Of a stretch of DNA of 44,551 bases, positions 8,451 through 16,892 are shown piece after piece. The notes below the pieces were generated by a model. That model saw nothing but the letters and a program-made list of their open reading frames with translations. It was not told the DNA's origin and did not search any database. The translations under genes and the position numbers were made by a program. Origin of the DNA: Bacillota bacterium (GTDB taxonomy: Bacteria; Bacillota; Clostridia; Peptostreptococcales; Anaerovoracaceae). The stretch spans positions 1 to 44,551 of the forward strand of contig JAUMVD010000009.1 of assembly GCA_030530285.1 (NCBI GenBank). The letters are read 5' to 3'. Each line of letters starts with the position of its first letter. Positions within the stretch are counted from its first letter, which is position 1.

Positions 8451-9887
8451 ATGGCAGTTTTAGAAGGGTTAAAACCCGAAAAAGTATTTGGATTCTTTGA
8501 ATCCATCTGTCAGATTCCTCACGGATCGGACAATACAAAGGCTCTGAGTGACTGGCTCGTGGACTTCGCTAAAGCCAGAAATCTGGAATATTACCAGGAT
8601 GACTTAAATGACGTCATCATCATCAAAGAAGCATCCGAGGGTTACGAGGACAGCGAACCTGTCATCATTCAGGGACATATGGATATGGTATGCAACGTCG
8701 CGGAAGGCTGCACCAAGGACATGGCCAAAGAAGGTCTGGATCTGGCAGTGGACGGAGATGTGATTTACGCCAAAGGCACGACCCTGGGCGGCGATGATGG
8801 CATTGCCGTAGCGTTCATGCTGGCGATCCTGGATGATGACACGCTGAAACACCCGCGGGTAGAAACGGTCTTCACCGTTGACGAAGAAACCGGCCTGTTC
8901 GGCGCCGAAGCCATCGACATATCCCCGCTCAAAGGCAGGCGATTCATCAATATCGATTCAGAAGATGAAGGTATCCTGACCGTAGGATGCGCGGGAGGCG
9001 TCACCGCAATCGGCGAGCTTCCTGTCTGCAGAGAAGGTTTTGATGGCAAAGCCTTTGAAATCAAACTCGCCGGCCTTATCGGCGGGCACTCCGGAACGGA
9101 AATCATGAAGGGACAGGAAAACGCCCTCAAATCGCTGGGCAGACTGCTGTTTGAACTGGAAGATCAGGCGGAGTGCAGACTGGTCAAGATCAACGGCGGC
9201 GTGGCGGATAACGTCATCCCTGTCAGCGCATCCGCGATCATCGTATCGCCGGAGGCGGACAAGGTCAGAGCCCTTTGCGAAGAGTACCGCGGCATATTCG
9301 CTCATGAATTCAAGGTGGACCCGGACTTCACACTCACAGCCGAGGAAACGGCGATCGAGGAAGTGCCAATGGATGAATGTTCCACTCAGAGAGTGATCGC
9401 TTATCTGTGCGGCACACCTAACGGTGTGGAGAAAATGACCATCGGAATTGAGGGTCTGCCGCAGACTTCTCTCAGTCTGGGCATCGTCAGAACCAGTGAA
9501 GGAATGGTCGAATACACGTACTGCATCCGAAGCTCCGTTGATTCCGAGTGCCGCATGCTGGCAAGACGTCTGGAATGTCAGATCAAAGCTCTCGGAGGCA
9601 CGCTGAGACAAGAAGGCGCCTACCCGGGATGGGAATACGCCGCCGAGTCACCGCTGCGTGATCTGGTGTGCCGGGTCTACAAGGACCAGTACGGCAAGGA
9701 TATGGTCATCGAAGCCATCCACGCAGGTCTCGAATGCGGATATTTCGCAGGCAAAATGCCGGGCCTGGATTGCGTATCCATCGGTCCTGACTTAAGAGAT
9801 GTGCACACGCCGAACGAAAAGATGTACATCAGTTCCGTACAGAGAACCTGGAATCTGGTAACGGAAGTACTGGCAAGAATGAAATAA
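8451..9887 (+). CDS. pepD: Aminoacyl-histidine dipeptidase (PepD, M20 family)
   Basis: This 478-residue cytosolic zinc dipeptidase cleaves Xaa-His dipeptides such as carnosine and other small peptides. Family landmarks are all visible: QGHMDMV with zinc-binding His76 and Asp78, the bridging Asp115 in LGGDDGIAVA, the catalytic Glu145 and metal-binding Glu146 in VDEETGLFGA, the GLIGGHSGTEI lid motif, HAGLECGYF, and the C-terminal metal His in DVHTPNE. CAGGAG stands 6 bases before the ATG at 8451; a TTG two codons upstream is a poorer start. It is the second gene of the operon with the YfcC carrier and is followed by a terminator. Confidence 0.93.
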   Translation: MAVLEGLKPEKVFGFFESICQIPHGSDNTKALSDWLVDFAKARNLEYYQDDLNDVIIIKEASEGYEDSEPVIIQGHMDMVCNVAEGCTKDMAKEGLDLAVDGDVIYAKGTTLGGDDGIAVAFMLAILDDDTLKHPRVETVFTVDEETGLFGAEAIDISPLKGRRFINIDSEDEGILTVGCAGGVTAIGELPVCREGFDGKAFEIKLAGLIGGHSGTEIMKGQENALKSLGRLLFELEDQAECRLVKINGGVADNVIPVSASAIIVSPEADKVRALCEEYRGIFAHEFKVDPDFTLTAEETAIEEVPMDECSTQRVIAYLCGTPNGVEKMTIGIEGLPQTSLSLGIVRTSEGMVEYTYCIRSSVDSECRMLARRLECQIKALGGTLRQEGAYPGWEYAAESPLRDLVCRVYKDQYGKDMVIEAIHAGLECGYFAGKMPGLDCVSIGPDLRDVHTPNEKMYISSVQRTWNLVTEVLARMK

Positions 9888-9915
9888 AGCCGGGAAAAAC
9901 AATCAACGAAATGTT

Positions 9916-9957
9916 AAGAGCTGCCTGTTGGGATCTCCTCAATCCGGCAGCTCTTTT
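9916..9957 (+). terminator. Terminator of the yfcC-pepD operon, overlapping the MATE gene end
   Basis: AAGAGCTGCC (9916-9925) pairs with GGCAGCTCTT (9946-9955) followed by TT. The downstream arm also encodes the last codons of the convergent MATE transporter gene. Confidence 0.7.
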
Positions 9958-11312
9958 ATTGTTTTGACCAGAAGCCTGAGGGAAACCGCCATCATGATCA
10001 CTTCGGTGACGGGCTGCGCCCATATCAGGCCGTTGAAGTGCCAGACGTGGTTCATGAGAAACAGCAAAGGGATGTACAGAACCAGCTGGCGCACCAGGGT
10101 AATGACAAACGCATGCATCGGTCTTCCCATGGCCTGGAAAGACATCCTGCTCATGGATGTGGCTCCCACAAACGGGAGGATGCATATCAGTGCGCGCAGC
10201 ACTTTGCTGCCCGTGTCAATCACCTCCGGAGAATCCGTAAATATCCCGATCAGAAACGGCGCGAAGACGCCATAGATCAGCATCACGGCGAGCTCTGTGC
10301 AGCTGACGATCAGCACGCCTGCCTTGAGAATCGCCAACATGCGCTGATGGTTTTTGGCGCCGTAATTGTAACCCATGATCGGCTGCACTCCCGCGGCAAA
10401 TCCCTGATAAATGTAATTGCCCAGCGACATCAGCTTTTGAGATATCCCCATGGCGGCTACGGTCAGTTCGCCGTAAGCCACCGCCAGATTATTGTTGACG
10501 ATGTATGCCGCTGACGTCAGCAGCGTTTCGAGAGCGGCCGGCACGCCGACCCGGTAAATCTCCGTTACGATCTCGCGGTTCGGTCGGATATATGCGCGTC
10601 CGGGTTTTAATATGGATCTGCCTTTGATATATATCGCGACTGTGATGCCCATACCGACAGCATTGCCGAGTACTGTGGCTATGGCCGCGCCTCTGATCTG
10701 CAGCCCCAGCCCGAATATGAACAGCGGATCGAGTAATATATTCGCAATGGTTCCGGCAGCCATCCCCAGTATGGATGGCTTGACGGAACCCTCTCCCCTG
10801 AGGAGCTGGCCAAACGTGTAATTTCCCATGGTGAACAGCGTCCCGATCAACAGGATGCGGACGTACTGCTGCGTATATAGCATGGTGTTGGATTTCGCCC
10901 CCAGCCCCTGTACGATGGGGTCCAGAAACAGCAGGCCCAGCACCGTGATCACCAAACTGGTGATGACGGTCAGCACGAAGCCTGTAGTCAGGGTCCGGTC
11001 GGCTTTTTCCATTTCGCCGGCACCTATGCTCCTGGCGATGAGCGTCGACGCGCCGGTTCCCACCATATTGGATATGGCAATGGTGACCATCATCACCGGG
11101 TAGGCCAGATTCACAGCCGCCAATTGATAGTCATCTCTCATGAGACCAATAAAAAAGGTGTCCACCAGGTTGTAAAGCACCATGATGAACATCCCCGCTA
11201 TGAGCGGCAGCCCCATGCTTACCACCGCTTTGGCCGGTCTTTCACTGCTTAATGTATAGATTCGTTTATCTTGTTTAATGTCTTTGTTAATGTCTTTTCT
11301 TGATTCTGTCAT
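9939..11312 (-). CDS. MATE family multidrug efflux transporter
   Basis: The 457-residue protein has the twelve-helix, two-repeat architecture of MATE antiporters, which export cationic drugs or metabolites in exchange for sodium or protons. Helix 1 begins VVSMGLPLIAGMFIMVLYN, followed by the typical DTFFIG and the GTGASTLIARSIGAG stretch; the second half contains ALETLLTSAAYIVNN, QPIMGYNYGAKN and RMSFQAMGRP. It has a longer, charged N-terminus (about 28 residues with repeated KDI) than many relatives. Only a weak purine run (ACAGAGC) precedes the ATG. It ends against the pepD terminator and is divergent from the amidohydrolase gene. Substrate unknown. Confidence 0.92.
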   Translation of the reverse strand: MTESRKDINKDIKQDKRIYTLSSERPAKAVVSMGLPLIAGMFIMVLYNLVDTFFIGLMRDDYQLAAVNLAYPVMMVTIAISNMVGTGASTLIARSIGAGEMEKADRTLTTGFVLTVITSLVITVLGLLFLDPIVQGLGAKSNTMLYTQQYVRILLIGTLFTMGNYTFGQLLRGEGSVKPSILGMAAGTIANILLDPLFIFGLGLQIRGAAIATVLGNAVGMGITVAIYIKGRSILKPGRAYIRPNREIVTEIYRVGVPAALETLLTSAAYIVNNNLAVAYGELTVAAMGISQKLMSLGNYIYQGFAAGVQPIMGYNYGAKNHQRMLAILKAGVLIVSCTELAVMLIYGVFAPFLIGIFTDSPEVIDTGSKVLRALICILPFVGATSMSRMSFQAMGRPMHAFVITLVRQLVLYIPLLFLMNHVWHFNGLIWAQPVTEVIMMAVSLRLLVKTIKELPD

Positions 11313-11355
11313 ATCTGCTCTGTTTCACACCCGCACTATTTATCATAGCACGGCA

Positions 11356-11384
11356 TTGACATGAAATCGAGCCTCTGCTATGGT
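11356..11384 (+). promoter_or_regulatory. Promoter giving a probably leaderless amidohydrolase mRNA
   Basis: A perfect TTGACA (11356-11361), an exact 17-base spacer and TATGGT (11379-11384) are followed after 6 bases by the ATG at 11391. The usual start point for transcription would coincide with the start codon. Confidence 0.6.
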
Positions 11385-11390
11385 TTTCGT

Positions 11391-13031
11391 ATGAAACGAT
11401 TATTTATCAACGGCAAAATCTTCACATCTGATCGAGCCAGACTCTACGCGGACGCCATGCTGGTTGATGACGGCAGGATCCAGTGGACCTGCTCCCGTCA
11501 GGAGCTTCACACTCTATTATCGAAGCTTTCGGTTTCGGCAGAGGACATGCGGGTCACCGATCTGCAAGGTCATACGGTCATTCCCGGCTTTGTCGGTGCC
11601 CACATGCATCCCATGATGCTGGCGGAATACAGCCGTCAGATTGCCTGCCTGCCGCCGAATGTCAATTCCATCGAGGAGCTGGTCGGCGCCATCGCCAAGG
11701 CCCGCGCCGCGGTGGATCCGATAGATTTGCATACGGCGAATTCCTCTGGAGCTGCTGTTTGGATCCGGGGCTGGGGCTACGATGAAAACAAATATCCTGA
11801 ACGCAGGAGTCCGAACAGGTACGATCTGGACCGCGGCTGCAGCGACCTTCCCGTATTTCTGGTAAGGAGCTGTGAACACGTCAGATGTGTCAACAGCAAA
11901 GCTCTGGAAATCGCAGGCATCACGAAAGATACGCCCGATCCGCCCGGCGGCGTGATCGACCGCGATGAAAACGGAGAGCCCACAGGCGTGCTCAGAGAAA
12001 ATGCCAGAGATCTTATCCTGCCTTATATGCCCGAGGAAACACAGGAATCCATGGTGGATGCTCTCGTAGATCTGGGGAATCTGCTTACTTCTCAGGGGAT
12101 CGTCGCCATCGGAGACATGGGCAATCTCCACCCGGGCGGAAACTATGAATATTTCGCAAAAGCCCAGGAACGGGGCTTCCGGCAGCGTGTCAGCATGTAT
12201 TACATGTGGGATTACTTCATGGATGATCCTGAGCGCATCCCTTATTCTCTCATGGATCAAAACGCCCGCCTTCGCTTCGCCGGCCTGAAACTCATCGGTG
12301 ACGGCAGTTTCAGCGGCAGAACCGCGTGGCTGACGGAACCGTATCTTAATAGTGACGTTTACGGCATGCCGGTATACTCGGATGAAAGTCTGGAACGGGC
12401 TATCGATTTCGCCAGAAAAACCGGATGTCAGATCTCCGTCCATGCCATGGGCGGCAGGGCCATTGACCGCATTATAGACAGGATATATGAGGAATCCGAC
12501 TGGACGGACGGATCCATCCAATACCTGCGGGTGGAACACGTGACCGAGCCGTCGGCAGGCGCGCTTGAGAAGGCTTCCGAGAGAGGGTTTGCCTTCGTCA
12601 GCCAGCCGATCTTCGGATACTGCGAAATCGAAACGTATCTGAAGAACATCGGTCATGACAGGCTGAAAACCCTTTACCCGTATCGCAGGATGCTGGATGC
12701 AGGCATCGATTTGTGTCTGTCCACCGATGCGCCGGCGACTTCATGGGCTGTGCCGTCAGACCCCTTCTCCAATCTCAAGTCCGCGGTCACACGCAAAGCA
12801 TACGACGGAACCGATATCGGTCAGGATGAAAAACTCGATATCGAAACAGCCGTTATTTTATACACAAAAGCTTCCGCCCGGGCCTGCGGCTTCGCCGGAC
12901 TCGGCCAGCTGAGCGAAGGCTGCTCAGCCGACTTCGTCGTTCTCAGCGAAGACATCTTTACCATCGATCCGGAAAGGATCGATCAGGTCAAAGCAGAAGC
13001 TACATTCATATGTGGAGATAAGGTTTTTTGA
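11391..13031 (+). CDS. YtcJ-like metal-dependent amidohydrolase
   Basis: The protein (546 residues from the ATG at 11391) is a YtcJ-type amidohydrolase 3 family member. It starts with the small beta-sandwich (LFINGKIFTSD), then the metal-binding HxH in VIPGFVGAHMHPMM, the KLIGDGSFSGRTAW segment, metal-binding His residues in ISVHAMGG and RVEHVTEP, and the catalytic Asp in CLSTDAPA, ending with the second half of the beta-sandwich (GCSADFVVLSEDIF). Such enzymes hydrolyse amide bonds in small or cyclic amides and exoenzyme-type substrates; the substrate here is unknown. No Shine-Dalgarno sequence precedes either possible ATG (11361 or 11391); the promoter position favours 11391 on a leaderless message. 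The stop is 3 bases from the convergent cysK stop. Confidence 0.88.
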   Translation: MKRLFINGKIFTSDRARLYADAMLVDDGRIQWTCSRQELHTLLSKLSVSAEDMRVTDLQGHTVIPGFVGAHMHPMMLAEYSRQIACLPPNVNSIEELVGAIAKARAAVDPIDLHTANSSGAAVWIRGWGYDENKYPERRSPNRYDLDRGCSDLPVFLVRSCEHVRCVNSKALEIAGITKDTPDPPGGVIDRDENGEPTGVLRENARDLILPYMPEETQESMVDALVDLGNLLTSQGIVAIGDMGNLHPGGNYEYFAKAQERGFRQRVSMYYMWDYFMDDPERIPYSLMDQNARLRFAGLKLIGDGSFSGRTAWLTEPYLNSDVYGMPVYSDESLERAIDFARKTGCQISVHAMGGRAIDRIIDRIYEESDWTDGSIQYLRVEHVTEPSAGALEKASERGFAFVSQPIFGYCEIETYLKNIGHDRLKTLYPYRRMLDAGIDLCLSTDAPATSWAVPSDPFSNLKSAVTRKAYDGTDIGQDEKLDIETAVILYTKASARACGFAGLGQLSEGCSADFVVLSEDIFTIDPERIDQVKAEATFICGDKVF

Positions 13032-13034
13032 GTT

Positions 13035-13967
13035 CTATTCTGTAAACAGCGGCGTTGAGTAATACCTGTCGCCGCTGTCAGGCAGCAGCGCCACGATGGT
13101 CTTGCCTTTGTTCTCAGGCTTCTTGGCGTATTCGATTGCCGCATACAGCGCCGCGCCTGAGGAGATTCCCACGGATATCCCTTCGGTCCTGGCCAGATAT
13201 TTGCCTGCGGCAAACGCATCGTCATTTGACGATTTGAACACCTCGTCGTAGACGGCAGTGTTCAGCACGTCCGGCACGAACCCTGCGCCGATGCCCTGGA
13301 TCTTATGCGGTCCCGCCTTGCCCTCTGAGAGAACCGGTGAATCCGCAGGCTCCACAGCGACCACCTTTACATCCGGTTTCTGCTCTTTGAGATATTCTCC
13401 CGTTCCGGTTACCGTGCCGCCTGTTCCTACGCCTGCAATAAAGATATCCACTGCACCATCTGTATCGTTCCAGATCTCAGGCCCCGTTGTGGCCTTATGA
13501 ATCGCCGGATTCGCCGGGTTGACGAACTGACCCGGGATAAATCCGCCCGGGATTTCATTGGCTAATTCCTCAGCCTTTGCGATAGCGCCCTTCATTCCCT
13601 TGGCGCCCTCCGTCAGCACGATCTCCGCGCCGTATGACTTGAGGATGTTTCTTCTCTCAACACTCATGGTTTCCGGCATGGTCAGTATCGCCCGGTATCC
13701 CTTGGCGGCTGCGATAGCAGCCAGCCCGATACCTGTATTGCCGGAAGTCGGTTCTATGATGACCGAATCTTCCTTCAGTACCCCTTTGTCTTCTGCGTCT
13801 TCGATCATGGACTTTGCGATTCTGTCCTTCACGCTCCCTGCCGGATTCAGGTATTCCAGCTTAATGAGCAGTGTGGCTTCAAGCCCCAGATCCTTCTCGA
13901 TATTTACCACTTCCACCAGCGGCGTATTGCCGATCAGTTCCAGCGTTCCCTTATATATCTTTGACAT
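13035..13967 (-). CDS. cysK: Cysteine synthase A (O-acetylserine sulfhydrylase)
   Basis: This 310-residue pyridoxal-phosphate enzyme makes cysteine from O-acetylserine and sulfide in the cytosol. The cofactor Lys47 is in NPAGSVKDRIA, the substrate loop is TSGNTGIGLA, and the phosphate-binding glycine loop is GVGTGGTVTGTGEYLK. Length and motifs are typical of CysK, and the C-terminus ends DSGDRYYSTPLF as in bacterial relatives. A strong GGAGGG ribosome binding site precedes the ATG. It is the second gene of a sulfur operon, 39 bases after metY, under the promoter at 15335-15363. CysM-type use of other sulfur donors cannot be excluded. Confidence 0.95.
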   Translation of the reverse strand: MSKIYKGTLELIGNTPLVEVVNIEKDLGLEATLLIKLEYLNPAGSVKDRIAKSMIEDAEDKGVLKEDSVIIEPTSGNTGIGLAAIAAAKGYRAILTMPETMSVERRNILKSYGAEIVLTEGAKGMKGAIAKAEELANEIPGGFIPGQFVNPANPAIHKATTGPEIWNDTDGAVDIFIAGVGTGGTVTGTGEYLKEQKPDVKVVAVEPADSPVLSEGKAGPHKIQGIGAGFVPDVLNTAVYDEVFKSSNDDAFAAGKYLARTEGISVGISSGAALYAAIEYAKKPENKGKTIVALLPDSGDRYYSTPLFTE

Positions 13968-14006
13968 TGTTTTACCCTCCTTGTATTCTATCCTGGTTAT
14001 TCTGCG

Positions 14007-15290
14007 TTACTTCGCCGCGGCAAATCCCTTATCCAGGTCCGCGATGATATCGTCGATATGTTCCGTTCCGATGGACAGCCTGATGGTGCTCGGCGTGATT
14101 CCCTGATCTGCCAGTTCCTCTGCTGTCAGCTGCGAATGGGTCGTGGATGCCGGATGGATCACCAGACTCTTTACGTCCGCAACGTTTGCCAGAAGCGAGA
14201 AAATCTCCAGACTGTCGATAAACTTCCAGGCTTCCGCCTGGCCGCCTTTGATTTCAAATGTGAAGATGGATGCGCCGCCGTTTGGGAAGTATTTCTCATA
14301 CAGTTCGTGATCCGGATGATCCGGCAGCGACGGGTGATTGATCTTCCCTACCTGCGGATGCGAACGCAGATACTCTATGACCTTCTTCGTGTTCTCCGCA
14401 TGGCGCTCAACTCTCAGAGACAGGGTCTCGATTCCCTGCAAAAGCAGGAATGCGCTGAATGGCGATATGGTCGCGCCGGTATCCCTGAGGAGGATTGCCC
14501 GGATATATGTCACAAAGGCTGCCGGCCCGACAGCATCGTAGAATGACACTCCGTGATAGCTCGGATTCGGATCGGCTATGTTGCCGAATTTGCCGCTGGC
14601 CTTCCAGTCGAATTTGCCCGCTTCAACGATGATTCCTCCAAGTGTCGTTCCATGACCTCCCAGGAATTTCGTCGCCGAGTGGACAACGATATCGGCTCCG
14701 TGCTCGATCGGACGGATCAGATATGGTGTGCCGAAGGTATTGTCGATTACCAGCGGAAGTCCGTGCTTGTGCGCAATCTCCGCCACCGCGTCGATATCCG
14801 GAATATCGCTGTTCGGATTGCCCAGGGTCTCCAGAAATATGGCTCTGGTGTTCTCCTGTATTGCCCCTTCCAGTTCCTCCAGATTATGCGCATCGGCAAA
14901 TGTAGTGGATATTCCGTACTGCGGCAGCGTGTGCTCCAGCAGATTAAAGGTTCCGCCGTAAATCGTCTTTTGCGCGACGATGTGTCCGCCGTTGGCTGCC
15001 AGCGCCTGGATCGTATACGAGATGGCTGCGGCGCCTGATGCCAGCGCCAAGGCAGCTGAACCGCCTTCCAGAGCGGCAACTCTCTGTTCCAGCACGTCCT
15101 GTGTGGAGTTGGTCAGCCTGCCGTAAATATTCCCCGGATCTGCGAGCCCGAATCGGTCGGCGGCGTGCTGACTGTTGTGGAATACATACGCTGTTGTGGC
15201 GTAGATCGGCACCGCTCTGGCATCCGTTACCGGATCCGCCTGCTCCTGTCCTACATGTAACTGTTTCGTTTCAAATCTATAATCGCTCAT
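14007..15290 (-). CDS. metY: O-acetylhomoserine sulfhydrylase (Cys/Met metabolism PLP enzyme)
   Basis: The 427-residue protein belongs to the trans-sulfuration family of PLP enzymes and has the length and sequence style of O-acetylhomoserine aminocarboxypropyltransferase, which makes homocysteine from O-acetylhomoserine and sulfide. The cofactor Lys208 lies in HSATKFLGGHGTT; the phosphate-binding YGRLTNST and the VIDNTFGTPYL strand with the cofactor Asp are intact. The N-terminus (FETKQLHVGQEQADP) is diagnostic for this class. A GGAGAG site precedes the start. It leads the operon with cysK, divergent from an Rrf2 regulator, and its promoter is covered by a palindromic operator, so sulfur- or cysteine-responsive repression is likely. 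Confidence 0.92.
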   Translation of the reverse strand: MSDYRFETKQLHVGQEQADPVTDARAVPIYATTAYVFHNSQHAADRFGLADPGNIYGRLTNSTQDVLEQRVAALEGGSAALALASGAAAISYTIQALAANGGHIVAQKTIYGGTFNLLEHTLPQYGISTTFADAHNLEELEGAIQENTRAIFLETLGNPNSDIPDIDAVAEIAHKHGLPLVIDNTFGTPYLIRPIEHGADIVVHSATKFLGGHGTTLGGIIVEAGKFDWKASGKFGNIADPNPSYHGVSFYDAVGPAAFVTYIRAILLRDTGATISPFSAFLLLQGIETLSLRVERHAENTKKVIEYLRSHPQVGKINHPSLPDHPDHELYEKYFPNGGASIFTFEIKGGQAEAWKFIDSLEIFSLLANVADVKSLVIHPASTTHSQLTAEELADQGITPSTIRLSIGTEHIDDIIADLDKGFAAAK

Positions 15291-15334
15291 TTTTATTTCT
15301 CTCCTTTACTAATTAATCTCCCTGGGATATGGAG

Positions 15335-15363
15335 ATAATAACACTATTTACCTACTGTGTCAA
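15335..15363 (-). promoter_or_regulatory. Promoter of the metY-cysK operon
   Basis: Reading the minus strand, TTGACA (15363-15358), a 17-base spacer and TATTAT (15340-15335) form a near-perfect sigma-A promoter about 45 bases upstream of metY. Confidence 0.8.
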
Positions 15364-15374
15364 TAGGTAAATAG
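15344..15374. promoter_or_regulatory. Palindromic operator over the metY promoter
   Basis: CTATTTACCTA (15344-15354) and TAGGTAAATAG (15364-15374) form a perfect 11-base inverted repeat around a 9-base centre. It covers the -35 box and most of the spacer of the metY-cysK promoter, so a bound repressor would block RNA polymerase. The adjacent Rrf2 protein is the natural candidate. Confidence 0.75.
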
Positions 15375-15385
15375 AAAAAATTTTA

Positions 15386-15415
15386 TTGTTTTGCATATTT
15401 AACCTGTAGTACAAT
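15386..15415 (+). promoter_or_regulatory. Predicted promoter of the Rrf2 regulator gene
   Basis: TTGTTT (15386-15391), an 18-base spacer and TACAAT (15410-15415) lie 33 bases before the ATG at 15449. The -10 box falls inside the second palindrome. Confidence 0.55.
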
Positions 15416-15422
15416 AGGTTAA
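15399..15422. promoter_or_regulatory. Second palindromic operator, over the Rrf2 gene promoter
   Basis: TTAACCT (15399-15405) and AGGTTAA (15416-15422) form a perfect 7-base inverted repeat around the -10 box of the regulator's own promoter. It shares the ACCT...AGGT core with the operator at 15344-15374, implying autoregulation by the same protein. Confidence 0.65.
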
Positions 15423-15448
15423 GAGAGGAACAGAAGGAGGCTAATCTT

Positions 15449-15871
15449 ATGATTTCAACGAAAGGACGTTACGCGCTGCGGGTCATGATCGATCTGGCTC
15501 AGCACGAAGGAGAAGGGAGTATTCCTCTGAAGTCTATCGCCGATAGGCAGGATATCTCCAAGAAATATCTGGAGATCATCATGAAGGAGCTGGTTCGCGG
15601 CGGCATGCTCAATGCTGTCAGCGGCAAAGGCGGAGGCTACAGCCTTTGCAGGAAGGCCGAAGACTATTCTGTGGGAGAGATCCTGGAACTGATGGAAGGC
15701 ACCCTATCGCCTGTGGCATGCCTCGCCAAGGACGATTTTGACTGCCCGCGGGCCGACTCGTGTCTGACGCTTCCCATGTGGAAGGAATTTGATACCATGA
15801 CGCGCAATTTCTTCTATAGCAAAAAGCTCAGCGACCTCCTGGGAGATCGTGAGCCTGTTTACTATATTTAA
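15449..15871 (+). CDS. Rrf2 family transcriptional regulator, probable cysteine-metabolism repressor
   Basis: The 140-residue protein is an Rrf2-type winged-helix regulator: MISTKGRYALRVMIDLA is the signature N-terminus, the recognition helix region is DISKKYLEIIMKELVRGG, and the wing is SGKGGGYSL. It carries Cys91, Cys99 and Cys105 in the C-X7-C-X5-C loop, the position where IscR-like members bind an iron-sulfur cluster, plus Cys67. In Bacillota, neighbours of cysK and metY of this family are often CymR-type repressors of cysteine synthesis. AAGGAGG lies 9 bases upstream of the ATG. The divergent metY-cysK operon and two related palindromes in the shared intergenic region point to control of that operon and of itself. 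An IscR-like iron-sulfur sensor is the main alternative. Confidence 0.85.
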   Translation: MISTKGRYALRVMIDLAQHEGEGSIPLKSIADRQDISKKYLEIIMKELVRGGMLNAVSGKGGGYSLCRKAEDYSVGEILELMEGTLSPVACLAKDDFDCPRADSCLTLPMWKEFDTMTRNFFYSKKLSDLLGDREPVYYI

Positions 15872-15901
15872 TCTGCTACATTTAATGTTTACTGCCGTCG
15901 G

Positions 15902-16780
15902 CTAAGCCGTTATGGTTTTGATAAACGCTTTCATGACCGGATTGATCCACCGTTCCCGGCTGCAGAGGAAATAGGAGCACAGCTTGATTTTGATATCGCT
16001 GACGTTGAGTCTGACCAGCTCTCCGCTCTGCAGATACTCTGCTGCCGTGTATTCCGGAATGAATGATGTCCCGTATCCGTCAAGCAGCATTCTGATGATG
16101 GCGCCGACGGATCCTATTTCTATGGTTTTCCCCATTTCGATTCCCCTGCTTCTAAGCTCCCGCTCAAGGATGGCGCAGTACCCGATATCTCGGTCAGGTG
16201 TGAGAAAGCGATCGCCGATGACATCGGCTGCCTTCAGTTTTTTCTTTTTTGCCAGCGGGTTGTCGGGATATGTTACAAATATGATCGGTTCTTCTTTGGC
16301 GTTGATGTTCGTAAACTGCGGGAAGGCGTTCTCTTCATCCATGCATACCAGGAAATCTATCTCGCCGCGATTCAGTCTCGGTATCGTATCTTCCAGATAA
16401 TCGGAGACTTTGAGTGTTACATTCACGCCGGGGTTTTCCCGCATGAATTTCAGCAATATATCCGGCAGCGGTCCCATGGCGTATGATGAGGCCGAGCAGA
16501 TTTTGAGATCCCCCGTCAGTTCTCCCGGCTGTCGCACGCTGTTTCTCGCTTCTTCCTCAGCATTGAGCAGGTTAATGGCATAAGGCAGGAATTCCCTGCC
16601 CTCCTGCGTCAGGGATATGCCCCTGCCGATCCTGTCGAACAGCGGCACCCCCAGTTCACTTTCCAGCGCCTTGATCTGAGCGGTAACCGCCGCCTGCGAG
16701 TATCCCAGGCTCTCCGCCGCTTTGGTGAAATTGTTGTATTCTACCACTTTGACAAAGGTAGCCGCATTTCTGATTTCCAT
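15902..16780 (-). CDS. LysR family transcriptional regulator
   Basis: A 292-residue LysR-type regulator. Residues 1-60 hold the winged helix-turn-helix (FTKAAESLGYSQAAVTAQIK, then LGVPLFDRIGRGISLT), and residues about 90-290 form the periplasmic-binding-like effector domain, which starts DLKICSASSYAMGPLPDIL. GGAG is placed about 9 bases before the ATG. These proteins usually control a divergent neighbour; here the divergent gene is a broken ygjV, so the present target is unclear. The effector cannot be predicted from sequence alone. Confidence 0.92.
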   Translation of the reverse strand: MEIRNAATFVKVVEYNNFTKAAESLGYSQAAVTAQIKALESELGVPLFDRIGRGISLTQEGREFLPYAINLLNAEEEARNSVRQPGELTGDLKICSASSYAMGPLPDILLKFMRENPGVNVTLKVSDYLEDTIPRLNRGEIDFLVCMDEENAFPQFTNINAKEEPIIFVTYPDNPLAKKKKLKAADVIGDRFLTPDRDIGYCAILERELRSRGIEMGKTIEIGSVGAIIRMLLDGYGTSFIPEYTAAEYLQSGELVRLNVSDIKIKLCSYFLCSRERWINPVMKAFIKTITA

Positions 16781-16892
16781 ATGCCCACTCCAATCGATTA
16801 CTTTTTTCTATCATTATTATTAAATCTATTAGTTTTACAGATTCATTATACTCTGTTACTCTGTGATTGCAAAGAAAAACAGGAGGTGCGAC

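Noticed and set aside
11517..12656. Long minus-strand open frame (379 codons) opposite the amidohydrolase
   Set aside because: The plus-strand amidohydrolase has complete catalytic motifs; the antisense frame is a product of codon bias.
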